The notes beneath the pieces are model-generated. The model was not told the DNA's origin. It saw only the letters and a list, made by a program, of their open reading frames with translations, and made no database searches. Below, piece after piece: positions 1 to 6,612 of a stretch of DNA of 11,814 bases. Made by a program: the position numbers and the translations under genes. The DNA is taken from positions 1-11,814 of the forward strand of contig QIDY01000198.1 in assembly GCA_003228495.1 (NCBI GenBank), given 5' to 3'. The stretch comes from Nitrospirota bacterium. Lineage in GTDB: Bacteria; Nitrospirota; Nitrospiria; Nitrospirales; UBA8639. How positions within the stretch are numbered: position 1 is the stretch's first letter; each line of letters starts with the position of its first letter.

Positions 1-1086
1 CGGTTGGAATTAAGTATGAAGCTCAAGGAGTCATTTGAGGAGGCGCTTGATCCACTCGCGGCCCTTACGGAAAAGTTGAAAGAGGAAGTTGCCGTGGCCA
101 AACTCACCCGCGATGAACAGCAGATTGAAGTCGCCTTACGCCGCGAGATTACCGGCTTGAGGAAGGCCGGTATCCAAGTGTCCGACGAGGAGGTTGCCGC
201 GTTACGAGCTTCCCTCGAGGAAATTCAGACGCTCAATAAGGCTCGTGATGATACGAAGATGCAGATTAAAGGGGTTAATGAAGAGCTTGAATTGCAGCAA
301 TCAATTTTAGATCAACTTCGCTTTCCGCAGTTGCAAGTTCTTGAAAACCAAAAGGCTTTGAATCAACTTTATGACGATGGAAAGATAAGCTTAGCTGAAT
401 TGAATCGTGAATCAACAAAATTGGATTTACAGGCACTAGAGGGACTAACTTCATTAGAGGCTGGCTTTGAACGAGGATTTATTAAGGCGACGCAAAGTGT
501 GAATGACTTTGCTAGCGCCTCCGAACAGCTTGTCACAGGGGCCTTCCAAGGAGCCGAAGATTCAATTGTAAGTTTCGTTGAAAGTGGCAAGGTGAATTTT
601 AGTGGCTTAGTGGATTCAATCTTGTCTGACCTCTTGCGCCTTTCAGTTAAGAAAGGTATCGCCGGGGCCTTGGGGGCCTCACCCGGTGAGGGCACCTCAG
701 GAACCGGAATCCTTGGCTTACTGGCAGGTCTGGCCGGGGGTGGTAGCTCAGGGGGTGGAACCGGGGGAGGCTCAGGAGGTGGCCCTCCTGGCCTTTCAGA
801 CGGTATTGTCGCCAGCCTTGGAGCCGCCTTTGCTTCAAACGCCGATGGAGGGATACAGAGAACCCCTACCATATCGAGGTTAGCCGAGAAAGGGCCGGAA
901 GCCATCATACCTTTGAAGGGGGGGAGTGTGCCGGTGGAGATAAAGGATAGCCAGCGACCACCAATCAACATACAAAACACATTCAATATCTCAACCCCTA
1001 ACCCTGACGCCTTTCGGAGAAGCCGGGATCAAATCGGGTTGTTCATGGGCCAAGGGATACAAAATGCTATGGCTCGCAATGGCTAG
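1..1086 (+). CDS. Tail tape measure protein, C-terminal part (5' partial)
   Basis: C-terminal part of a tape measure protein, which lies inside the tail tube, sets its length and is expelled during DNA injection. The frame is open to base 1, so the gene starts outside the window; the TTG at 4 has no ribosome site and is not taken as the start. Counting from codon 4, residues 1-145 are charged and helical with coiled-coil-like heptads (runs of E, K, L, A). Residues 150-225 form a helical block, followed by a Gly/Ser linker at 242-263. The ending is the classic tape-measure signature: DGGIQRTPTISRLAEKGPEA, then IIPL and an Asn-rich NIQNTFNIS strand. It is followed at once by distal tail genes, as expected. 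Bases 301-480 are clearly AT-richer (about 38% GC by count) than the flanks. The role is secure; the exact subfamily is not. Confidence 0.9.
   Translation, partial: RLELSMKLKESFEEALDPLAALTEKLKEEVAVAKLTRDEQQIEVALRREITGLRKAGIQVSDEEVAALRASLEEIQTLNKARDDTKMQIKGVNEELELQQSILDQLRFPQLQVLENQKALNQLYDDGKISLAELNRESTKLDLQALEGLTSLEAGFERGFIKATQSVNDFASASEQLVTGAFQGAEDSIVSFVESGKVNFSGLVDSILSDLLRLSVKKGIAGALGASPGEGTSGTGILGLLAGLAGGGSSGGGTGGGSGGGPPGLSDGIVASLGAAFASNADGGIQRTPTISRLAEKGPEAIIPLKGGSVPVEIKDSQRPPINIQNTFNISTPNPDAFRRSRDQIGLFMGQGIQNAMARNG
727..792 (+). repeat. Glycine-rich low-complexity linker in tape measure gene
   Basis: A G-rich stretch encodes about 22 residues, mostly Gly with Ser, Thr and Pro (GGGSSGGGTGGG and similar). 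It separates the helical body from the conserved C-terminal DGG...GPEAIIPL segment and is probably a flexible linker. The repetitive G-run DNA could vary in length by slippage; that is an inference. Confidence 0.75.
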
Positions 1087-1309
1087 AACCTTACAGCTTG
1101 TTTATCAAAGTTGGGTCCAGACCGTGGTAGACGGTTACCCGGTCAGTGTCCATCTACTCCCACCGCAAGGGATACACCTCATCGAAAATGGAACGTGTTG
1201 GTGTGGCCCGGAAATCTACACTCAGGCCCATGCGTTAGCGGATAGAATCGGGGCCATGCCCGGCATAGAAATCTGGATCCACAAATCTTATACGCCGAAG
1301 AGGGGGTAA
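1064..1309 (+). CDS. Small protein with CWCGPE motif, unknown function
   Basis: An 81-residue protein that I cannot assign to a named family. The ATG at 1064 overlaps the tape measure end by 23 bases and has AAGGGA at 1052-1057 about 7 bases upstream. A second in-frame ATG at 1079 has no such site, so 1064 is preferred. Visible features are an aromatic/hydrophobic N-terminus, a paired-cysteine motif TCWCGPE (Cys45, Cys47) seven residues after His38, a helical segment around 52-63, and a late WIHK (His73). The His and Cys residues could bind metal, but this is speculation. It lies between the tape measure and the DUF2460 gene, where gene-transfer-agent clusters usually have nothing. The position suggests a minor tail component or assembly factor. 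Coding is supported by tight spacing on both sides and in-frame continuity. Confidence 0.7.
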   Translation: MLWLAMARTLQLVYQSWVQTVVDGYPVSVHLLPPQGIHLIENGTCWCGPEIYTQAHALADRIGAMPGIEIWIHKSYTPKRG

Positions 1310-1312
1310 CCC

Positions 1313-2383
1313 ATGGGATTTGATGAAGTACAGTTCCCGATTGAAATCTCCTATGGTTCTCGTGGGGGGCCTTCATTCAACACCGACGTGATTCGATTGG
1401 AAAATGCTCATGAGGCCCGTACCGGGATTTGGGCCGATGCCGTACACAACTACAACGCTCGATGGGGAGTCAAGACTCACACGCAATTGAGAGAAGTGTT
1501 TACGTTTTTCTATGCGAGGAACGCCAAGCTCCGGGGCTTTCGCTATAAAGACTGGCTCGACTTTGTGGCCACCCAACAGGACTTGCTCGTCACCGGGGAT
1601 GACGCCATTCAACTCCGCATCAACTACACAAGCGGGAGCCAAACCCACAACCGAAAAATCAGGAAGCCCAACGCTTCGCCAGCGGTTACCATGCGGAGGA
1701 ACGCCGGGGCCTTTACGGACTTTACCCTGGATACCGTTACCGGGATCGCGCAATTCACCGTGCCCGATAGCACCGCCTCTATTTCCAGCGATACCGTTAA
1801 GACCATAGATGACATCACGCAAGCGAACCCCGCGGTAGTCACGACCAGCGCGGTTCATAACTTTATTACCGGGGACGTCATTGAAATTTCTTCCGTAGGA
1901 GGAATGGTAGAAGTCACGGATGGCCCATATCAAATCACCGTCTTAAATACAACTACGTTCGAGCTAGATGGGATTGACAGCACCTTGTTCACCGCCCACA
2001 CCTCCGGAGGGAACGCCCAGCACAACGGTATCTCACGCAGTACCATCGCCCATGTTCGGGCGGTCGCCCACGGGTTCACCGGGACACCCATCATTCACCT
2101 TTCCGGGGTGATTGGGATGACGGAAATCAATGATCTGTTCGCCGCAATCGTGGTCATAGACGTTGACCGCTTTACCATTGCCATAGATACCAGCGCCTTC
2201 ACCCTGTACTCGAGTGCCGGAACCGCGGGGCAATACCCACAGCCGGGGACAGACGTTATGGATTGGACAGGGGAGTTTGATGTCCCGGTTAGGTTTGACA
2301 CTGACGATATTCGGGCGGGGCTTGAAGCATTTGAGTTGGGAGAAATTCCTGACATTCTCTTGACCGAGGTCTTGGAGGACTAA
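1313..2383 (+). CDS. DUF2460 distal tail protein with duplicated FCCH-like insert
   Basis: Member of the DUF2460 / TIGR02217 family, equivalent to gene transfer agent gp12, which forms the distal ring joining tail tube to hub. Residues 1-90 show the family pattern: FDEVQFPIEISYGSRGGPSF, a conserved ExRxGxW helix start, and FFYARNAKLRGFRYKDWLDF. Residues 318-356 give the family's C-terminal signature GEFDVPVRFDTDDIRAG and IPDILLTEV. Family members are usually about 200-215 residues; this one has 356. The excess is an insertion at about 155-313 holding two tandem beta-rich repeats (165-236 and 241-307), each with a VGGM/VIGM centre followed by a TTFEL/RFTIA strand. They resemble the module often labelled FCCH of ubiquitin-activating enzyme in phage proteins. 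The start ATG has AGAGGGGG at 1299-1306. The stop overlaps the next start (TAATG), implying coupled translation. Confidence 0.9.
   Translation: MGFDEVQFPIEISYGSRGGPSFNTDVIRLENAHEARTGIWADAVHNYNARWGVKTHTQLREVFTFFYARNAKLRGFRYKDWLDFVATQQDLLVTGDDAIQLRINYTSGSQTHNRKIRKPNASPAVTMRRNAGAFTDFTLDTVTGIAQFTVPDSTASISSDTVKTIDDITQANPAVVTTSAVHNFITGDVIEISSVGGMVEVTDGPYQITVLNTTTFELDGIDSTLFTAHTSGGNAQHNGISRSTIAHVRAVAHGFTGTPIIHLSGVIGMTEINDLFAAIVVIDVDRFTIAIDTSAFTLYSSAGTAGQYPQPGTDVMDWTGEFDVPVRFDTDDIRAGLEAFELGEIPDILLTEVLED
1805..2233 (+). repeat. Two tandem FCCH-like domain repeats within DUF2460 gene
   Basis: Two diverged protein-level repeats of about 70 residues lie back to back. Unit 1 (residues 165-236) reads AVVTTSAVHNFITGDVIEIS, then VGGM, then TTTFELDGIDSTLFTAHTSGG. 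Unit 2 (241-307) reads AHVRAVAHGFTGTPIIHLSG, then VIGMTEIN, then RFTIAIDTSAFTLYSSAGTAG. The matching HNF/HGF, GGM/IGM and F-T-L/I strand positions mark the duplication. The units are strongly diverged at the DNA level, so the event is old. Confidence 0.7.
2374..2378 (+). promoter_or_regulatory. Ribosome binding site for DUF2163 gene
   Basis: GGAGG lies inside the last codons of the DUF2460 gene, 4 bases before the ATG at 2383. That ATG shares its first base with the upstream TAA stop. The arrangement supports stop-restart translational coupling and fixes the start. Confidence 0.6.
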
Positions 2384-3462
2384 TGAAATCAGCCAGCGCC
2401 GGGATGGACGCGGCGCTAGGAAGCACCTCTGCAACCCTAGTGACCTGCATTAAAATTACCGCCTCCGATGGAACCGTTATAGGGTTTAGCAATTACACGC
2501 GGGACTTCCAGTTTGAGGGGGTCGACTATGATCCCAGCACCGGGCACACGCCTACCGCCTTAGAAAGCAATTCCTCGCTCTCAGTGGACAACCTTGACGT
2601 AGACACCATTAGGAAGATTGATGCTTTGACCGGCCCGGATATCCTGAATGGCAAGTGGGACTTTGCTGACGTTCGCTTATTCCTGATTGACCCTACCAAC
2701 CTACCTAATGGAGAACTTAAGCTCCGGAGGGCCACCGTTGGCCGCGTGAGCTTAGGCCGTACTAGGATCACAAGCGAGATCCGGGGCATGTTAGAACACT
2801 TGACCAAGCAGATTTTGGAATTGTATTCGCCGGGGTGCCGGGCCGATCTTGGGGATAGCCGGTGTAAAGTCATTATGGTTCCACCCATCTGGCTTGCTCT
2901 GACCGCCTACACGCTCAAGCAACCCTTCGACGCTTCATTGGGTAGTACGGTGGCTCCCACCTCTGAGAACGGTCGACATTTCAAGGCCACCTTCGCGGGA
3001 ATCAGTGGGGGGACTGAACCAATATGGGATACGACTGTGGGGAATACCACCATTGACGGTTCAGTGATATGGACCGCCATTGAGGCCAACACGCAAACCG
3101 GCACCGCGACTTCCGTGTCCACCGCAAACAAGCGGATCTTTATTGACAGCACCAAGACGAGCGCCGCCGCTGACTTCTTTACCGGGGGACTACTGACCTT
3201 CACCGGGGGGTTGAATATTGGCCGCTCGATGGAAGTTAAAAAGTACACCAACAGTACCGGGCAATTCGAACTGGTCCTACCTGTGGCCTTCGTGATTGCA
3301 ACCTCTGACTCTTTTTCAGTACAAGCCGGTTGTTTTAAGCGAGTCTTGGAAGATTGCCGCAACCGGTTCGGCAATACACACAACTTCCGAGGAGAACCAG
3401 ATGTACAACAGAACTTCCGAATAGCACCAGCCCGGATAGATACGAACTCAGGAGGAAAGTAG
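2383..3462 (+). CDS. DUF2163 tail-tip protein with inserted carbohydrate-binding-like module
   Basis: Member of the DUF2163 / TIGR02218 family, equivalent to gene transfer agent gp13, a tail-tip protein that seats the hub on the distal ring. Residues 1-162 hold the N-terminal domain, ending in the hallmark YSPGCRADLGDSRCKV (Cys152, Cys161). Residues 240-345 hold the C-terminal domain with AGCFKRVLEDCRNRFGNTHN followed by FRGE (Cys317, Cys325). In the family these cysteines are conserved and may bind metal in the assembled tip. Between the two, residues 166-237 form an extra module: WLALTAYTLKQ, then NGRHFKATFAGISGGTEPIW, then IDGSVIWTA. This spaced W-Y-NG-GxSG-PxW-DGxxxW pattern recurs in phage proteins and resembles small carbohydrate-binding modules. 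At 359 residues the protein is longer than the usual 270-300. Confidence 0.9.
   Translation: MKSASAGMDAALGSTSATLVTCIKITASDGTVIGFSNYTRDFQFEGVDYDPSTGHTPTALESNSSLSVDNLDVDTIRKIDALTGPDILNGKWDFADVRLFLIDPTNLPNGELKLRRATVGRVSLGRTRITSEIRGMLEHLTKQILELYSPGCRADLGDSRCKVIMVPPIWLALTAYTLKQPFDASLGSTVAPTSENGRHFKATFAGISGGTEPIWDTTVGNTTIDGSVIWTAIEANTQTGTATSVSTANKRIFIDSTKTSAAADFFTGGLLTFTGGLNIGRSMEVKKYTNSTGQFELVLPVAFVIATSDSFSVQAGCFKRVLEDCRNRFGNTHNFRGEPDVQQNFRIAPARIDTNSGGK
3450..3459 (+). promoter_or_regulatory. Ribosome binding site deciding a TTG start
   Basis: AGGAGGAAAG ends the DUF2163 gene, and its GGAGG core is 8 bases before the TTG at 3464. The next downstream ATG in this frame would remove the catalytic cysteine region, so the TTG is the likely start. 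Confidence 0.7.
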
Positions 3463-3463
3463 G

Positions 3464-3898
3464 TTGCTGACCCAGCAAGACATCCCAGCTTTTATTTCAA
3501 AGTGCCGGGAATGGGAAAGCGTTCCATGGCGACACCAAGGCCGTACCAGGTCCGGGGTGGATTGCGTGGGATTGTTTTCATGCGTGGCCAATGAGCTTGG
3601 GTTCCCCCAAGTCATCCCCACCAATTACCATCGAGACCCGGACGGAAAGTTGTTGCTGGCCGAACTTCGTAGTCGATTCATGGAAATAAAAGTCAAGGAT
3701 CGAGAGGCCGGGGACCTTGTGGTCATGCGGTTTGAAAACCTGCAAGGTGTCCCCACCAATCGACACTTGGCCCTCCTCACCGATTGCGGGATCCTGCATA
3801 GCGCGGCCATGTATAAAAAGGTCTGTGAGCATACCTTCGATGATGAATGGCTTAACCGAACAGAGCATTGCTTTAGGCTTTGGGAGGCTCCTGCATGA
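3464..3898 (+). CDS. NlpC/P60-family tail cell-wall peptidase
   Basis: A 144-residue cysteine peptidase of the NlpC/P60 superfamily, equivalent to gene transfer agent gp14. It is expected to cut peptide stems of peptidoglycan from the tail tip so that the tail can pass the wall. The active site is readable: RTRSGVDCVGLFSCV gives Cys34 at the start of a helix, NRHLALLTD gives His101 on a strand, and ILHSA gives His112 as the likely third residue. PW near residue 21 and the AGDLVVMRF strand at about 82-90 also fit the family. The protein starts at TTG, one base after the upstream TAG, behind a strong GGAGG. Its TGA overlaps the hub ATG by four bases (ATGA). Length is normal for phage members and no signal peptide is seen, as expected for a virion-delivered enzyme. 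Confidence 0.9.
   Translation: MLTQQDIPAFISKCREWESVPWRHQGRTRSGVDCVGLFSCVANELGFPQVIPTNYHRDPDGKLLLAELRSRFMEIKVKDREAGDLVVMRFENLQGVPTNRHLALLTDCGILHSAAMYKKVCEHTFDDEWLNRTEHCFRLWEAPA
3882..3887 (+). promoter_or_regulatory. Ribosome binding site deciding the hub start
   Basis: GGGAGG is 7 bases before the ATG at 3895. An in-frame TTG at 3880 lies upstream of this site and would bury it in coding sequence, so the ATG is chosen. It overlaps the peptidase stop as ATGA. Confidence 0.75.
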
Positions 3899-6612
3899 GC
3901 GCATCACAAGCCCGGCTCGGGTTTGCCATAGGAGGGGCCGTTATCGGTGGATATTTTGGGGTTCCTGGCCTTGGCTTGGCCGTGGGCTCTATTGCCGGTT
4001 CACTCTTATTCCCTGGCCCTGATCCACCGCCAACGCTAGGGCCGAGGATTGGGGACCTGCAAACACAGGTATCTTCCTACGGCAACCCCATCCCCTGGAT
4101 ATTTGGGACTGACCGGGTAGCTGGAAACATAATATGGAACAGTGAGATCCGTGAAGTATTCAACACCCAGAGCCAGAGTGGAGGAGGCAAGGGCGGAGGG
4201 CCACCCAAGCCAGAGATAGGGTCATTCGAATACAGGGTCGATCTGTGTATCAGTCTGTGCAAAGGGCCAATCCAAGGAATCAAAAAGGTGTGGGCGAATG
4301 ACCAATTATATTATGACTTCACGGACTGCCCTCATGGGAGAGGAATCAATTCGAAGTTGTACCTGGGAACAGAAACTCAATTGCCCGACCCATTGATGGA
4401 AGCGGATAAGGGTGTGGGGAATGTGCCGGGTTATCGTGGGCAAGCCTATATCATGCTTCGGAATCTTGCGCTAAACCAATTCAACGGGGGTATCCCTATC
4501 CTTCACTTCGAGGTCATTAATGATGGCGACCCGCTCATCCCCATTGTAGAGGTCTTGGATAGCACAAATGGCTTGCTCGGTCGAGTTACGTTCGATGAAG
4601 AAACCGGCTTGATCTATCACAGCCGCTCGGGCACTGATTTGATAGAGGTCTTTTCTTGCAAGGCTGGCCTTAGTAAGCTCTGCTCTGTCTCTCATGTGGC
4701 CCCCTACTTTTTGAGTTGGTCGCCGCGATTCATACAAATACAAGTCAGTTTATTAGGGGACGTGACAAAACAACAGATCCCTTCTCAAATGTGGGTCGGG
4801 AGTCATGCCCCTGATGGAAGCGCCAATACCTCACTGGTCAGTATCTCCACGGATGGAAGTTGCCGGATTCTCTCTGAAAATCAATCTCCCTTAGGTGGTT
4901 CATTTTTGTGCTGGCCGGGTATGGTCTTTGTCGATCGACATAGCATCAATGAAAATGCACCGAACTTCGGGGGAGGCGCTTACCTTATTTCAGGAACGAC
5001 TAACGGGGCTTGCTTTTATCAGGCTCCTTGGCCCATCGGCCCCGGTGACACAGCGGGAGGGCTTGGACCAACCCCTAGCATTAACAATCCCGCGATCATT
5101 GCCGGTGTAGAGCATACAGCGGACATTGTGTTGGGCACGGCACCATTTTTTTATGGGATTGATTGGGACGGTAGAGTGTGGCGTGGTGTTGGGGGAAGTG
5201 AATCATTCTCAATCGATACCGTGGTCGAGGCTACCGCGTCTTTCGCAAACCTCGGGAACTCTGTGACTTATGATCCGGACGAGGAAATGGTTTACACACA
5301 TTCAACGATCTTCGGGGGGACGAGTCGACTTAAGAAATGGGACAAGAGCCTCAACTTGATATGGGAGTTTGAAACCAATTACTCCGGGGACAATGGCTAT
5401 GAGCCGGTCCGGGTTCGGTATCATGCCGGGGTTGGGGATGTCTGGACAGTCGGGAGAGATAGCACCGGGTTCATCCAGACCAAACAGGTCGATAAGCAGA
5501 ACGGGGGATGGGAAGTAGAGTTCACTCTAGCCTCAAGCCGGACACTTCATGACTTTCAACCCTTCCCAGGAGCCCCGTTTGCTATTGGGTCAATCTCAAG
5601 CACACCGGGAGGAATAATGAAATTTCCTTTAGGCCCCGGTGCGATTCTTGACCCTCCAACCCTTGCCTCAGTCGTCACCAGATTAGTTGAGGGCTCGGAT
5701 ACTTTGACCGCCGCCGATATTAATGTGACCAGCATAATTGCCGATACGGTTCGTGGGTACAACATTGCCGCAAGGATGCCTATTCGTAATGCCTTGCAAC
5801 CCCTCCTCAATGCCTACTTTGTGGACGTGATGGAGAGCGATTATAAAATCAAGTTTGTGAAGCGGGGCAACGCCTCAGTCATGACCGTTCCGGTAGAAGA
5901 CCTCTCTGCCCATCGAGGGGGTGCCAGTGAAACCCCGGACCCGGTGTTGAGTGAGCGCACACAGGAGAACGAGTTGCCTGATCGGCTTGACGTTCGATTC
6001 AAGAACGCCAACACGGACTATAAGATCGGGACCGCCACCACTAAGCGATTGAGAGGGGAGAGCCAACAGCTTCGCACCGTTGACTATCCGATAGTTTTTA
6101 CTCCCACGGAGTGCAAGGCCATTGCGGACGTGGTGATTTTTAATACCTGGTTTGAGCGAGTGAAGAAAAGTGTCGCGGTATCCAGAAAGTATTTGCGCCT
6201 TGACCCTACGGACGTCATTACCATTCCCGATCCTGATGTCGGGCCCATCAACATACGAATCAACAGCGTGAGTTTTAGTATTCCCGGTCTGCTACTCTTC
6301 AACGGATCTGAGGAAGATGACAGCATCTATTCCGGTTTCACGTTCCCGGCTCCGGAGGGCAGACAGCCGCAACCCGGCATTCTCGATAGTCCTCCTGTGG
6401 TGCTGGCCGTTCTGGATATTTCACAGCTTCGAGACATTGACGACAACAGCGGGGTCTATGTGGTTGGATATGCCATAGGTGGAGCCTTCTCCTTTGCGGA
6501 AGTGCAATTCAGTCAAGCCGGGCAAGTCTATACTCCGAAGACTGTCATAAGTAACGAGGGGGCTGTGGCCTTTGCGAATAATAGTTTGACTTGGGAGGGA
6601 TCATTCTCATGA
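3895..6612 (+). CDS. Tail tip hub protein, N-terminal and central domains, with propeller-like insert
   Basis: Large tail hub of the gene transfer agent gp15 type, 905 residues. Residues 8-40 are a Gly-rich hydrophobic segment usual at this N-terminus. Residues 46-208 are the conserved first hub domain: GPRIGDLQTQVSSYGNPIP, AGNIIWNSEI, LYLGTETQLPDPLMEADKG, VPGYRGQAYIML and HFEV. Residues 590-830 match the Phage-tail_3-type region: LASVVTRLVEG, DTVRGYNIAARMPIRNALQP, ENELPDRLDVRF, TVDYPIVFTPTE, YLRLDPTDVITIPDPDVG. Residues 832-905 are the next segment (DSPPVVLAVLDISQLRDIDD and on). Residues about 217-575 are not part of the normal hub and read as repeated beta blades (see findings). The protein stops before the C-terminal fibre-binding part, including the LLRGRxGTE motif. 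That part is found instead at the end of the 8695-10734 gene. TGA overlaps the next ATG. Confidence 0.88.
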   Translation: MSASQARLGFAIGGAVIGGYFGVPGLGLAVGSIAGSLLFPGPDPPPTLGPRIGDLQTQVSSYGNPIPWIFGTDRVAGNIIWNSEIREVFNTQSQSGGGKGGGPPKPEIGSFEYRVDLCISLCKGPIQGIKKVWANDQLYYDFTDCPHGRGINSKLYLGTETQLPDPLMEADKGVGNVPGYRGQAYIMLRNLALNQFNGGIPILHFEVINDGDPLIPIVEVLDSTNGLLGRVTFDEETGLIYHSRSGTDLIEVFSCKAGLSKLCSVSHVAPYFLSWSPRFIQIQVSLLGDVTKQQIPSQMWVGSHAPDGSANTSLVSISTDGSCRILSENQSPLGGSFLCWPGMVFVDRHSINENAPNFGGGAYLISGTTNGACFYQAPWPIGPGDTAGGLGPTPSINNPAIIAGVEHTADIVLGTAPFFYGIDWDGRVWRGVGGSESFSIDTVVEATASFANLGNSVTYDPDEEMVYTHSTIFGGTSRLKKWDKSLNLIWEFETNYSGDNGYEPVRVRYHAGVGDVWTVGRDSTGFIQTKQVDKQNGGWEVEFTLASSRTLHDFQPFPGAPFAIGSISSTPGGIMKFPLGPGAILDPPTLASVVTRLVEGSDTLTAADINVTSIIADTVRGYNIAARMPIRNALQPLLNAYFVDVMESDYKIKFVKRGNASVMTVPVEDLSAHRGGASETPDPVLSERTQENELPDRLDVRFKNANTDYKIGTATTKRLRGESQQLRTVDYPIVFTPTECKAIADVVIFNTWFERVKKSVAVSRKYLRLDPTDVITIPDPDVGPINIRINSVSFSIPGLLLFNGSEEDDSIYSGFTFPAPEGRQPQPGILDSPPVVLAVLDISQLRDIDDNSGVYVVGYAIGGAFSFAEVQFSQAGQVYTPKTVISNEGAVAFANNSLTWEGSFS
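6593..6599 (+). promoter_or_regulatory. Ribosome binding site deciding start of first LamG-like gene
   Basis: GGGAGGG lies in the last hub codons, 9 bases before the ATG at 6609. An in-frame TTG at 6591 overlaps the site and is rejected as a start. From 6609 the product begins MSLVYLDCCG, which aligns with MSLLFIDGCG and MALLFLDGCD of the two paralogues. Confidence 0.75.

Noticed and set aside
369..986. 205-codon open frame on the minus strand
   Set aside because: It lies wholly antisense to the tape measure gene, gives a Pro-rich product mirroring the Gly-rich linker, and has no family features.
1373..1933. 186-codon open frame on the minus strand
   Set aside because: It is antisense to the well-supported DUF2460 gene and its product shows no recognisable motif or ribosome site.
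2907..3383. 158-codon open frame on the minus strand
   Set aside because: It is a shadow of the DUF2163 gene; the + strand frame carries the conserved cysteine signatures.
3880..3894. Upstream TTG start for the hub
   Set aside because: The GGGAGG ribosome site lies just inside this extension and is correctly spaced for the ATG at 3895.
6591..6608. Upstream TTG start for the first LamG-like gene
   Set aside because: It would overlap its own ribosome site, and the paralogues align from the ATG at 6609.
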